Below are positions 44,044 to 53,390 of a stretch of DNA of 64,000 nucleotides, piece by piece. Origin of the DNA: Geminocystis sp. NIES-3708. GTDB taxonomy: Bacteria; Cyanobacteriota; Cyanobacteriia; Cyanobacteriales; Cyanobacteriaceae. The stretch is taken from NCBI RefSeq assembly GCF_001548095.1, contig NZ_AP014815.1, forward strand, positions 248,001 through 312,000. Direction: 5' to 3'. The stretch's first letter is position 1, and each line of letters starts with the position of its first letter. The notes beneath the pieces are model-generated. The model did no database searches. It saw nothing but the letters and a program-made list of their open reading frames with translations, and was not told the DNA's origin. A program made the translations under genes and the position numbers.

Positions 44044-45480
44044 ATGAAAGAATGGCAATGGCAAGAAGAAGATTGGGAAAATACTATCCTCGATTTTGCT
44101 CATTTGCAAGGAGAAATTAATTATAAACAAGCACAAGAATCTTTACAAAATTTATTACTTAATATTGATCTAAAAGAAGAAGAAAAACAAGGCTTAGAAA
44201 CCGATATTGAACATTTAAGCCAAATGTTACAAAAATTAGAAGATTCTGTTATTCAAATTGCTGCTTTTGGTATGGTTGGCAGAGGAAAATCTAGTGTTTT
44301 AAATGCCTTAGTCGGGCAAGAAATTTTTATTACTGGTCCTTTACATGGCGTAACTCGTGAGCAAGAGCAAACTAATTGGCACTTAACCAAGGAAAACATC
44401 GGCGAAAGTCAGCAAAAAGTGCAACGTTTAATTAAAGCCATCGAAAATGTGCAAATACAATTAATTGATACCCCCGGCATTGATGAAATAGACGGCGAAA
44501 CGAGGGAAATTCTAGCTCATCAAATTGCCACCCAAGTTGACTTAATTTTATTCGTGATTGCAGGAGATATAACGAGGGTTGAATATAACGCTTTATGTCA
44601 GTTACGAGAAGTGGGAAAACCCATGTTATTAGTATTTAATAAAATTGATCAGTATCCTGATGCTGATCGCACAGAAATTTATTCTACCATTAGAGATGTT
44701 AGGGTGAGGGAATTATTATCTCCTGATGAAATTGTCATGGTTGCCGCTTCTCCTTTAATTATCACGAGCGTTAAAGATAAACAAGGAAAAATCAGCATTT
44801 CTCGTCAACGGGGAAAACCACAAATTCAAGATTTACAAGTCAAAATTTTGCAAATTCTTCATCAAGAAGGCAAATCTTTAGTGGCTTTAAATGCCATGTT
44901 ATTTACCGGGGAAATTAACGAAAAATTAGTACAACAAAAATTTATTTGTCGAGAAACCCAAGCTGAAAAAATAATTCAAAAAACTGTTATGACGAAAGCC
45001 ACTGCCATTGCTTTTAATCCCGTTACTGCTTTAGATTTATTTACAGGGGCGATTATTGATGTTGCCATGATTTTAACTCTTTCTCATCTTTATGGTATTT
45101 CCATGACTCAACAAAGTGCGGTTAAATTATTACAAAAAATTGCCATGAGTTTAGGAGGAATTACTGCTAGTGATATATTAGTAACATTTGGTTTAAGTTC
45201 TCTCAAAGGCTTATTCGGGTTAGCTACTCCCGTATCTGGTGGTTTAAGTATCGCTCCTTATCTTTCTGTTGCTATTACTCAAGGGGCAATCGCTGGAGTC
45301 TCTACTTACGCTATTGGACAAGTTACAAAAGTTTATCTTGCAAATGGTGCATCTTGGGGGGAAAATGGACCTTCAGCGGTAGTAGAAAATATCATTAATT
45401 CCTTAGATGAAACTTCAATTCTAAATCGTATTAAGTGGGAATTAAAAGCGAAATTGAAAAATCCGAATATATTACCTTAA
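44044..45480 (+). CDS. GTP-binding protein with C-terminal membrane domain (DUF697-like)
   Basis: 478 residues. The G1 motif GMVGRGKSS is at 76-84, G2-region TREQEQTNW, G3 DTPG near 141, and G4 NKID near 200. Residues about 315-430 are hydrophobic (TALDLFTGAIIDVAMILTLS, GITASDILVTFGLSS) as in DUF697 proteins. The N-terminal 70 residues are a coiled-coil-like helix. This is a cyanobacterial GTPase with an Era/dynamin-like G-domain; a role in membrane or envelope maintenance is plausible but unproven. Confidence 0.82.
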   Translation: MKEWQWQEEDWENTILDFAHLQGEINYKQAQESLQNLLLNIDLKEEEKQGLETDIEHLSQMLQKLEDSVIQIAAFGMVGRGKSSVLNALVGQEIFITGPLHGVTREQEQTNWHLTKENIGESQQKVQRLIKAIENVQIQLIDTPGIDEIDGETREILAHQIATQVDLILFVIAGDITRVEYNALCQLREVGKPMLLVFNKIDQYPDADRTEIYSTIRDVRVRELLSPDEIVMVAASPLIITSVKDKQGKISISRQRGKPQIQDLQVKILQILHQEGKSLVALNAMLFTGEINEKLVQQKFICRETQAEKIIQKTVMTKATAIAFNPVTALDLFTGAIIDVAMILTLSHLYGISMTQQSAVKLLQKIAMSLGGITASDILVTFGLSSLKGLFGLATPVSGGLSIAPYLSVAITQGAIAGVSTYAIGQVTKVYLANGASWGENGPSAVVENIINSLDETSILNRIKWELKAKLKNPNILP

Positions 45481-45543
45481 GATTATTTTTCTAAACTATA
45501 AAATTTTTCTCCTTAAATGACCAAATTAGCAAAAGATTTCTTC

Positions 45544-45577
45544 AAAAAAAAAACCCTAATGAGTTAACATTAAGGTT
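45544..45577 (-). terminator. Intrinsic terminator on the minus strand
   Basis: Read on the minus strand, AACCTTAATG, a 6-base loop and CATTAGGGTT form a 10-bp stem with one mismatch, followed by a run of about ten T. It lies about 210 bases beyond the PEP-CTERM gene stop and fits no closer gene. Confidence 0.65.
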
Positions 45578-45784
45578 GAAATTTATTACTCAATCAAGAG
45601 CAATAAATGAGAAAAAACAAATCACAAAAATTAGCCTGATCTTGAGAAGAGTTGATATACAAATCGATTTTCATTATAGCGAATCACAACGACAATTTCC
45701 CTAAATTATCTATATTTATTAGATTTTTTTTAGATTTTTTTCTAATAAAAATTCAACCCAAGGAAATAGAATGACCTTATCTTA

Positions 45785-46450
45785 TTAAGCCTCCGCTGAT
45801 TGTTTTTTAGAAGATTTACTTTTGAATAAACCACCAAAACCTAAAGCAATTCCAGTACCTAAAATGGTTAAAGGTTCAGGTACTTCCACTTGATGGAAAC
45901 TGTTCTGGAATGAGAAAATTGTACCTCCATTAGAAACATAATCGTTACGAACGGCAACAACAGCAGAGCGAGGAACAATACCACCTATATCAGCAGATCC
46001 ATTGGTACTTACCAACTGAGTAGCATTAAAGTCAGTTGTTAACACTTCATTAGGAGCAAAGGAGTTTACAGTAGAATCGAGATCAACTTCCGCGATTACA
46101 TATTTGGGATCTAAGACCTGTACATCGTAATCTAATTTAAAAGCCGCAACATTGCGATTTGCACCTAGTAAATCTAAGCTAAATATATAGTCTTGTCCAC
46201 TAGATGACACATCTATGGTAGCACCATCATCTATGTTATCGCTAAAAATGTATGTAAACTGTTTATCTCCCAAAATGATAGGAGCTTGTTTAAAATCCCA
46301 CAATGTAAGTGCTTGTGCACCAGGAGCAAGAAGAGTTGAACCTGCTAAGGAAGCCACCGTTGCCATTCCCAAGGCAAGAGAGCTAGAAGCTATAGTTTTA
46401 AAAGATTTTTTCCCTAGGGGAATTAGGGAAAGACAAAGAAAATTGTTCAT
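45785..46450 (-). CDS. PEP-CTERM sorting domain protein
   Basis: 221 residues. Signal peptide at the N-terminus (TIASSSLALGMATVASLAGS, cleavage near APGAQA). The C-terminal anchor EVPEPLTILGTGIALGFGGL is the PEP-CTERM motif followed by a hydrophobic helix and basic SKSSKK. The middle domain (about residues 50-185) is beta-rich with no known family. Such proteins are processed by exosortase, and a sugar transferase gene, often associated, starts 285 bases away divergently. No exosortase is in the window. Confidence 0.9.
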   Translation of the reverse strand: MNNFLCLSLIPLGKKSFKTIASSSLALGMATVASLAGSTLLAPGAQALTLWDFKQAPIILGDKQFTYIFSDNIDDGATIDVSSSGQDYIFSLDLLGANRNVAAFKLDYDVQVLDPKYVIAEVDLDSTVNSFAPNEVLTTDFNATQLVSTNGSADIGGIVPRSAVVAVRNDYVSNGGTIFSFQNSFHQVEVPEPLTILGTGIALGFGGLFKSKSSKKQSAEA

Positions 46451-46734
46451 AATTTTAAGGTTTTCCTACTTATTTACACGTAAGTGTTTTCTACTTACCC
46501 AATATAACAGCTTTTTATTTTTTGCCACTAATTTTTGAAAATTTTATTTTTTCTTAATATTTTTTTCCCCATCAAGAATACCTTGCAGATTAATCAAATT
46601 AGAACTTTATAGAATCTTTAATAAAAAAATAACACAATTGGAGAAAAAAAATATATACTAAATAACAAGTCTTATACTTACGTAAAAACACTATAGTGTA
46701 AACTTTTAGTTTATAACCAAGAGGCACAAACGTT

Positions 46735-47427
46735 ATGTTTTTTTCAGACACTAGATTGATTAACCAATATCCTTATGATGAAACATTCATCAATTCTTCT
46801 AATAATTCTTGCTCAACAGTTCATATTTCTACCTTTAGCAATCTGAAAAGGTTTATTGATATTATCGGTTCGTTAGTTGGTTTATTGATTACGGCATTGA
46901 TTTTTATTCCTGTGGCGATCGCCATAAAGTTAGACAGCGAAGGACCAATTTTGTATAGTCAAACTCGTTGCGGATTATCTGGAAAAACTTTTCGGATTTG
47001 GAAATTTCGCTCTATGTATTCTGATGCAGATCAAAAAAAACATTTAGTAGAAAATCAAGCAAAAGGTCATATTTTTAAAAATGAGCAAGATCCTCGTATT
47101 ACAAAAATAGGTAAATTCTTAAGAAAAACCAGCTTAGATGAATTTCCTCAATTTTGGAATGTATTATTTAATGATATGAGCTTAGTTGGTACTCGTCCTC
47201 CTACTCAAGACGAAGTAAATAACTATAGTAAACGTCATTGGTTACGCTTAAACGTAAAACCTGGCATTACAGGAGAGTGGCAAGTAAGAGGAAGATCTTT
47301 AGTGGACGACTTTGAGGAAATTGTTACCTTAGATTTAGATTATCAAAAAAAATGGACTGTTTTATATGACTTAAATTTAATATTGGAAACGATAAAAGTC
47401 GTTTTTCACGGTAAAGGAGCCCATTAA
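46735..47427 (+). CDS. Polyprenyl-phosphate sugar-1-phosphate transferase
   Basis: 230 residues. A single membrane segment (about 40-62), then the catalytic core of the bacterial sugar transferase family: GPILYSQTRCGLSGKTFRIW, KFRSMYSDAD, LRKTSLDEFPQFWNVLFND, SLVGTRPP and VKPGITGEWQVRGRS. It loads a sugar phosphate on undecaprenyl phosphate to start exopolysaccharide. The N-terminal 35 residues are variable. It stands divergent to the PEP-CTERM gene. Confidence 0.9.
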   Translation: MFFSDTRLINQYPYDETFINSSNNSCSTVHISTFSNLKRFIDIIGSLVGLLITALIFIPVAIAIKLDSEGPILYSQTRCGLSGKTFRIWKFRSMYSDADQKKHLVENQAKGHIFKNEQDPRITKIGKFLRKTSLDEFPQFWNVLFNDMSLVGTRPPTQDEVNNYSKRHWLRLNVKPGITGEWQVRGRSLVDDFEEIVTLDLDYQKKWTVLYDLNLILETIKVVFHGKGAH

Positions 47428-47680
47428 ATATCACATTTAACATCTAATATTAAATAATCTAAAATAGTTCGGATTAGCATTTGAATTATAAATAATATTT
47501 TTAATAAATACTATTTTATATAAAGTAAAAAATATAAAATTAAAGGATAAAAAAACAAAAAGAAAAAATGAGGATAAGATTTCTTCTTTTTCTTTATTGT
47601 TAAAAATTTTTGTCATTATTTTAAGCTACAGAACATCAATAATGATAACTTTTTTAACTCTGTAGTAATGATTTTTGACT

Positions 47681-48289
47681 CTATTTAATCATAATTATTA
47701 ATTGATCTACAATTCTATCTACACTGATAGGGATAACTTTTTTGCCTTGTAATGTTTCTTGGGTGAGGATGTGGTGAATTAAACTATTCACAAAAATATG
47801 TGCGATCGCTTCAGAATCAGTTAAACTTAAATCAGAACAATCATCAAGATATTTAGTTAAAATATTCATAGCTGGTTTAGCAACATTTTCTAAAAATAAC
47901 TCTCCTAATTCAGGATAAATTTTAGCAGAAGTAACGATAATATGAACAAAATCTAAATATTGAGGATCATTAACCTCATTAATAATTCTGTCTGCTAATT
48001 CTTTTAATACAATTTCTGGTTTTCCCTGCAATGGTTTTGACCAAACCAGTTGGAATTTTTTTGTAGTCACTTCATAAATTAATGCCTTAAATAATTTTTC
48101 TTTATCACCAAAATGACTATATAAAGTTTGTTTAGAAACTCCAGCAGTTTGGGCAATTTTATCCATAGTTGTACCTAAATAACCATGATTTAAAAATTCA
48201 GATAATGCACCTTGCAAAATCTTTTCTGTTTTTGCTTCCGTTTTTTGCTGATGATAATTTAAAGTCATTTTAGTGTTATAATTTTTCAT
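47681..48289 (-). CDS. TetR/AcrR-family transcriptional regulator
   Basis: 202 residues. The N-terminal HTH is standard: EKILQGALSEFLNHGYLGTT, MDKIAQTAGVSKQTLYSHFG, DKEKLFKALI. The C-terminal ligand domain is not recognised. It is divergent from the devB-like gene with 41 bases between, and a palindrome (ACTGTACAGT) lies in the spacer, so it probably controls the exporter and itself. Confidence 0.92.
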   Translation of the reverse strand: MKNYNTKMTLNYHQQKTEAKTEKILQGALSEFLNHGYLGTTMDKIAQTAGVSKQTLYSHFGDKEKLFKALIYEVTTKKFQLVWSKPLQGKPEIVLKELADRIINEVNDPQYLDFVHIIVTSAKIYPELGELFLENVAKPAMNILTKYLDDCSDLSLTDSEAIAHIFVNSLIHHILTQETLQGKKVIPISVDRIVDQLIIMIK

Positions 48290-48299
48290 ATAAAATCAC

Positions 48300-48309
48300 A
48301 CTGTACAGT
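48300..48309. promoter_or_regulatory. Candidate TetR operator
   Basis: ACTGTACAGT is a perfect 10-bp palindrome in the 41-base spacer between tetR-like and devB-like genes. It is placed to repress both directions. Confidence 0.55.
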
Positions 48310-48330
48310 CTAGTCTAAAATTTAGGCAAC

Positions 48331-49629
48331 ATGGGCGAATCAACATCTTTTTTAAGGAAAAACGGGAAGAAAATAATGATCATGATCGGTATATTTATAC
48401 CTTTAATGATTATATTCACCAGATTTTATCTCTTTCATCAACTAGAAGTCAAAAATACTAAGCAGACCTCAATTACTCAAATCAATCCCTTAAAATCAGT
48501 TACCGCTTTAGGTAGAATTGAACCCCTGGGAGATGTTATTAATGTAATCGCATCACCCACCATGGCGGGAGCAAAAGTGAAAACATTATTGGTTACACAA
48601 GGAGACATAGTTAAAAAAGGTGATACTATAGCCATCACGACGGATTATGATACAAAAAAAGCAGAGTTAGAAACTGCTCAAAAAGAAGTTGAAGTTGCCC
48701 AAGCTAATTTAGCTATTATACAAGCTGGTGCAAAAGAAGGAACTTTAGAAGCACAAGAATCTACTATTGAAAGATTGAAAGCAGAATTAAATGGAGTTAT
48801 TGCCACAAATAAAGCCAGAATTGCTCGGTTAAATGCCCAATTATCAGCAGAAATGTCAGAAAAAAAAGCAGCTATTCAACGGTTAAAAGCAGAAGTAAAT
48901 AATGCAAAATCAGAATTACAGCGTTATCAAGAATTGGCAAAAGATGGAGTAATTTCTACCTCAAATTTGGAATCGAGACAGTTGACTTTTGATACAGCAA
49001 CTCAAAGTTATCAAGAATCTCAGGCAAGTTATCAAAAAACTTTTACTACTTTAACACAAGAAATCCGAGAGGCAGAAGCACTAGCCACTCAACAAGTAAA
49101 TACCTTGACAAAACAAATTGCAGAAGCAGAAGCTAAATTAAGAGAAATTCAGGAAATTCGGCAAGTGGATGTGATACAAGCCAAAACACAAGTAGATAAA
49201 GCTATAACTGTTGTCAAAAATAAAGAAATTGACTTGGAATTAACAAAAATTAAAGCACCTAGTGATGGCAAAATTCTGGAAATTATCGCAAGGGAGGGAG
49301 AAAATATTGATAACCTCAAAGGAGTAGTAGAAATGGCTAATACGACTCAAATGGTAGCCGTAGCAGAAGTATATGAAAGTGATGTTAGTAAAATTAAGTT
49401 AGGACAAGAAGCTAAGATAAAAAGTGATAATGATAGTTTTAATCAAACTTTAAAGGGTAAAATCATTGAAATTAGCCCAAAAATAGGCAAAAAAGATGTA
49501 TTAGAAACAGATCCTGCCGCTAGTGTTGATGCACGAGTGATAGAGGTAAAAATAGCTATTAATCCTGAAGATAATCACATTGTTAATAACTTAATTTACG
49601 CTCAAATCATTGCTGAAATTTCATTGTAA
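48331..49629 (+). CDS. devB: DevB-like membrane fusion protein (HlyD family)
   Basis: 432 residues. One N-terminal membrane segment (about 13-32), then a lipoyl-like domain (LGRIEPLGDVINVIASPTMA, VTQGDIVKKGDTIA), a long alpha-hairpin (about 105-285, with regular Glu/Ala/Lys/Gln), and a second half KIKAPSDGKILEIIAREGEN. This is the periplasmic adaptor of the DevBCA-type ABC exporter, known for heterocyst glycolipid export in Anabaena and present in unicellular cyanobacteria for other substrates. It is followed by devC. Confidence 0.9.
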   Translation: MGESTSFLRKNGKKIMIMIGIFIPLMIIFTRFYLFHQLEVKNTKQTSITQINPLKSVTALGRIEPLGDVINVIASPTMAGAKVKTLLVTQGDIVKKGDTIAITTDYDTKKAELETAQKEVEVAQANLAIIQAGAKEGTLEAQESTIERLKAELNGVIATNKARIARLNAQLSAEMSEKKAAIQRLKAEVNNAKSELQRYQELAKDGVISTSNLESRQLTFDTATQSYQESQASYQKTFTTLTQEIREAEALATQQVNTLTKQIAEAEAKLREIQEIRQVDVIQAKTQVDKAITVVKNKEIDLELTKIKAPSDGKILEIIAREGENIDNLKGVVEMANTTQMVAVAEVYESDVSKIKLGQEAKIKSDNDSFNQTLKGKIIEISPKIGKKDVLETDPAASVDARVIEVKIAINPEDNHIVNNLIYAQIIAEISL

Positions 49630-49643
49630 TAAATATTTATCAA

Positions 49644-49671
49644 TTAATTATTCACTATTAATTATTCACTA
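49644..49671 (+). repeat. Perfect 14-bp tandem repeat before devC
   Basis: TTAATTATTCACTA occurs twice (49644-49657, 49658-49671). The last A is the first base of the devC start codon. No Shine-Dalgarno sequence is visible, so translation would start within repeat DNA. Confidence 0.8.
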
Positions 49672-50822
49672 TGAAAATACCCTTAGCTTGGTTGCAATTA
49701 AGTAGAGAGAAAATACGTTTATTAATCGCTTTAGCAGGAATTGGATTTGCCGATATTTTAATGTTTATGCAGTTAGGATTTAAAACTGCTTTACTAAATA
49801 GTTCTGTGAGATTACACGAAAAAATCGAAGGAGATGTATTTTTAATTAGCCCTCAATCTGATGCTTTAATTGCCATGAAAAGTTTCTCTTCTCGGCGTTT
49901 ATATGAGGCTTTAGGAGTTGATGGTGTAGAGTCGATTAATCCTATTTATATCGGTTTCAGTATTTGGAAAAATCCTGAAAATCAAAACACTAGACAAATT
50001 ATGATAGTAGGTTTTAATCCCAAACAAGGAGTTTTTAACTTATCAGGAGTCACTGAAAATTTAGATAAATTAAAATTACCGGATGTGGTTTTATTTGATA
50101 ATGAATCTCGTCCAGAATTTGGCAATATTTCCCAACTTTATGAACAAGAAAAAGAAGTAAAAACAGAAATTGATAGTCGGCAAGTAAAAGTAGGCGGATT
50201 ATTCACTATTGGTGCAACTTTTGGTGCTGACGGTAACTTGATTACCAGTGATTTAAACTTTTTAAGATTATTTCCTAATCGTAGTAAAGGCTTAATTGAT
50301 ATTGGAGTTATTAAACTTGAAAAAGAGGCTGATTCTACGGCAGTTATTAACACTTTAAAACAGAAATTAAATGGCGGTGATGTTTTAATTTTGTCCAGAG
50401 AAGAATTCTTAAATTATGAAAAAAATTATTGGGAAAGTAGCACTGCTATTGGTTTTATTTTTACTCTTGGTGCAGGTATGGGCTTAGTTGTTGGTATCGT
50501 TATTGTTTATCAAATTCTTTATACTGATGTTGCTGATCATTTACCTGAATATGCTACTTTAAAAGCGATGGGTTATGATAATTCTTATCTTTTAATTCTC
50601 GTTTTTCAAGAAGCAATTATTTTAGCTTGTTTAGGTTTTATTCCGGGTTTTGGGATTTCTAGTTTTCTTTATTATCAGGCGGCAAAAGCTACTGGTTTAC
50701 CCATTATTATGACTAAAGATTTAGCCATATTAGTATTTATTTTAACTGTTATTATGTGCTTTTTATCAGGTGCGATCGCTGTCAATAAATTGAAATCTGC
50801 TGATCCTGCGGACATTTTTTAA
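49671..50822 (+). CDS. devC: DevC-like ABC exporter permease subunit
   Basis: 383 residues. Start MKIPLAWLQLSREKIRLLIA, the usual DevC N-terminus with the first helix. A large periplasmic region lies between the first helix and the last three helices (about 265-290, 310-345, 350-375). The permease fold is of the FtsX/MacB type: SSTAIGFIFTLGAGMGLVVG and EYATLKAMGYDNSYLLILV. An ATPase (DevA) normally follows, but PhzF is next on the other strand. Confidence 0.9.
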   Translation: MKIPLAWLQLSREKIRLLIALAGIGFADILMFMQLGFKTALLNSSVRLHEKIEGDVFLISPQSDALIAMKSFSSRRLYEALGVDGVESINPIYIGFSIWKNPENQNTRQIMIVGFNPKQGVFNLSGVTENLDKLKLPDVVLFDNESRPEFGNISQLYEQEKEVKTEIDSRQVKVGGLFTIGATFGADGNLITSDLNFLRLFPNRSKGLIDIGVIKLEKEADSTAVINTLKQKLNGGDVLILSREEFLNYEKNYWESSTAIGFIFTLGAGMGLVVGIVIVYQILYTDVADHLPEYATLKAMGYDNSYLLILVFQEAIILACLGFIPGFGISSFLYYQAAKATGLPIIMTKDLAILVFILTVIMCFLSGAIAVNKLKSADPADIF

Positions 50823-50831
50823 AATAGTTTA

Positions 50832-50866
50832 GTAATTATTAATTATTAATTGTAATTATTAATTGT
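50832..50866 (+). repeat. Heptamer TAATTAT/TAATTGT repeats
   Basis: TAATTAT, TAATTAT and TAATTGT lie in a row and a further imperfect TAATTATTAATTGTC follows. The array lies downstream of devC and overlaps the 3' end of the convergent phzF-like gene. Confidence 0.65.
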
Positions 50867-51748
50867 CAAAATTCCTTCAGTAATAATTACTGATTCACCC
50901 TTAACTTTAATCTCGGTGATTTTATTATCTTTTTTACTAGCACTAGCTATAATTTTACTAGGACGATTAATCTCTAAACCTTGGTTAATTAACCATTGCC
51001 AATGACCATTAATCTCAGGCTGATAACTAGCTAAATAAGCGGCAAAAGCCGTAGCCGCCGAACCAGTTGCGGGATCTTCTGTTATATTTAAAGCTGGAGC
51101 AAACATCCTCACTTTCCATTCAAATTCATCAACTTGATAACAAGGATATATATGGGGAGCGATATGATTAGATAAAGTTTTTTGCCATGAAATTAAATTA
51201 ATTTGTGCTTTATTTAAAGCGGAAAGACTATTAACAGGAATAATTAAAAAGGGTAAACCGCAAGAAACGGCTCGAGGAGTATATTTATCGCTTAAATCTG
51301 TTTGTGATAAAGACAAAACTTCTGCTAAAGCTAATTTTGAAGGTATATCACTAAAAAATTTGGGAGGATTTGGGGCAGTTAATTCTGCAGAGACGACTTC
51401 ATTATACTGACAGTAAATAGTTACAGGAACGTTACCTATTCTCTCTTGTAAAATAATTTCGGTGGTATTACCCGTTAAGTGTATCATTCCCAAATATGCT
51501 AACAGAAAAGCAGTACCAATGGTCGGATGTCCCGCAAAAGGAATCTCACCAGCGGGGGTAAAAATTCTCACATCAAAGTTAGCTTCAAGGTTGCTAGGAG
51601 GAAAAACAAAAACCGTTTCCGAAAAATTAAATTCTTTAGCGATTTTTGCCATTTTTTGCGAAGATAACTCCTCAACATGGGGAAATACAGCTAATTGATT
51701 ACCACTAAAGGGTTGATTGGTAAAAACATCAAGAGTGTAAAATTTCAT
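50846..51748 (-). CDS. PhzF-family isomerase/epimerase-like protein
   Basis: 300 residues. The typical start MKFYTLDVFTNQPFSGNQLA, catalytic-Glu block EFNFSETVFVFPPS and the FAGHPTIGTAFLL motif identify PhzF. Also present: the C-terminal DPATGSAATAFAAYL block. Members isomerise small metabolites; the substrate here is unknown. No phenazine genes are nearby. It converges on devC (23-base gap). Confidence 0.92.
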   Translation of the reverse strand: MKFYTLDVFTNQPFSGNQLAVFPHVEELSSQKMAKIAKEFNFSETVFVFPPSNLEANFDVRIFTPAGEIPFAGHPTIGTAFLLAYLGMIHLTGNTTEIILQERIGNVPVTIYCQYNEVVSAELTAPNPPKFFSDIPSKLALAEVLSLSQTDLSDKYTPRAVSCGLPFLIIPVNSLSALNKAQINLISWQKTLSNHIAPHIYPCYQVDEFEWKVRMFAPALNITEDPATGSAATAFAAYLASYQPEINGHWQWLINQGLEINRPSKIIASASKKDNKITEIKVKGESVIITEGILTINNYN

Positions 51749-51843
51749 TTTTATTAATTAACAATGGATAAAATTGACTTTTATTGTGTTAATTTATTAT
51801 CGCTTAAAAATCAAAATAAATTAGTTATTGTTCCTTTTATTTA

Positions 51844-52959
51844 TTAATTATTAATAGTTTTTGGATCAAGAGCATCTCTTAAACCATCCCCCAATAAATT
51901 AAAAGATAAAACTGTTAAAATAATTAAAATTGCAGGAGGAAAAATTAACCAAGGTTGTAAAACTAATACTGATGCGTTAGTCCCCAATGATAATAAATTA
52001 CCCCAACTAGGATCTGGTTGTTGAATACCTAAACCAATTAAACTTAAAACTGATTCAGCAATGATAAAACTAGGAATAGATAAGGTTGCAGAAATAATAA
52101 TATAAGTAGCAGTTTGAGGTAGAATATGTTTGATAATAATTTGAAATGAACTTGCTCCAATTGCTTTAGCTGATTGTACAAATTCTTGCTCTTTTATGGT
52201 TAAAACTTGTCCTCTAATGACTCTAGCTAATCCTGACCAACCAATTAAAGAAGTAATTAAAACAATTAATAAAAATCGTTGAGCACTGCTTAAGCTAGGA
52301 GGTAAAATAGCCGCTAATGCTACTAATAAATAAATACCCGGAATGGTCATTAAAACCTCCACCAGTCGCATTAAAATATTATCTAAAATGCCTCCATAAT
52401 AGCCAGCAATACCTCCAATTATCATACCAAGAGGAAAAGAAATTAAAATTCCAATTAAGCCAATAAAAAGGCTAATTCTACCCCCATGTAATAATCTACT
52501 TAGTTGATCTCTTCCTTGTTCATCTGTGCCTAAAAGATTGATTTTCCCTTCCCCTATCGTACCGAATAAATGTCTATTTAATTTAAAACCAGAAAATATT
52601 TCTTTTTCCTTAAATTGAGGAGGAAAAGGTAATTTTATCTGTAAAAATTGATACGGTTCACCTTTAACAAATAAGCCTAGTGGTGATGGTTTTGTATAAT
52701 CAATTTCTAATAAGCGATCGCCTGTTTCTAAATCTGTTTTACCTTGAGTGGTAGGATAAACATGAGGACCAATAAATTGGTTTTGTGGAGTACGCCAATA
52801 AATAGTTGTTGGTGGCAATAAAGAACCGTTTTCTTGAGCAGAATAAGGATTATAGGGTGCGATAAAATCTGCCGCTATAACTATCATGTAGAAAAGTATT
52901 AGTGTAATAGCTCCTAATTTTGCCAAAGGATTTTTATTGAGTTTACGCCACCAATTCAT
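51844..52959 (-). CDS. Opp/Dpp-type ABC transporter permease (subunit C)
   Basis: 371 residues, longer than the usual 280-300. N-terminal helix (about 13-33), then a long periplasmic insert (about 35-150) with GEGKINLLGTDEQGRDQLSR at its end, five more helices, and the permease EAA loop near SAKAIGASSFQIIIKHILPQ. The C-terminal GIQQPDPSWGNLLS and LGDGLRDALDPK are family hallmarks. The rest of a peptide transporter (permease B, ATPases, binding protein) is absent from this window, as is usual for scattered genes in cyanobacteria. Confidence 0.9.
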   Translation of the reverse strand: MNWWRKLNKNPLAKLGAITLILFYMIVIAADFIAPYNPYSAQENGSLLPPTTIYWRTPQNQFIGPHVYPTTQGKTDLETGDRLLEIDYTKPSPLGLFVKGEPYQFLQIKLPFPPQFKEKEIFSGFKLNRHLFGTIGEGKINLLGTDEQGRDQLSRLLHGGRISLFIGLIGILISFPLGMIIGGIAGYYGGILDNILMRLVEVLMTIPGIYLLVALAAILPPSLSSAQRFLLIVLITSLIGWSGLARVIRGQVLTIKEQEFVQSAKAIGASSFQIIIKHILPQTATYIIISATLSIPSFIIAESVLSLIGLGIQQPDPSWGNLLSLGTNASVLVLQPWLIFPPAILIILTVLSFNLLGDGLRDALDPKTINN

Positions 52960-53390
52960 ATATTTTAAAATGATTATTGAAGTTGATGTCCACTATTTTA
53001 ATACCCGAAAATCGTTTTTACCTCAGTTTAGCAAAAGAAAATGGTGAAAGCAAGACAGGGAGGACATCTGAGTTCGACAGAAGAAAAATGGTGAAGACGA
53101 GACAGGTGGACAAGTGGACAGGGAGAAAAATTACCAATAGTTACACATTTTGAAAATAACTTTATTGATTCAAGCAAAATATAATTACCCTATCTGCCTG
53201 TTTTTCTGTTAACAAGAGTCAGTCATTATGTATTTTTAGTCGAACTCAGATCTTTTTTTTAGCAGAAGTTGATAGTTTAACGACTAAAACTAACTCTAAA
53301 AGTCAAGATTTTGAGTTATTATCAATAAACTAAGAGCAAATTAATTAAACAGTCTAAATCAAATTAAGTTCCCCTTATAAATAAACTATT
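52960..53390. repeat. Gene-free spacer with imperfect 30-bp direct repeat
   Basis: About 430 bases without a gene. AGAAAATGGTGAAAGCAAGA (53036-53055, extending to 53065) recurs as AGAAAAATGGTGAAGACGAG (53082-53101, extending to 53111), followed by GACAGG and GGACA in both. The spacing of about 46 bases and the imperfect match suggest an intergenic repeat. Nothing else was recognised. Confidence 0.6.
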
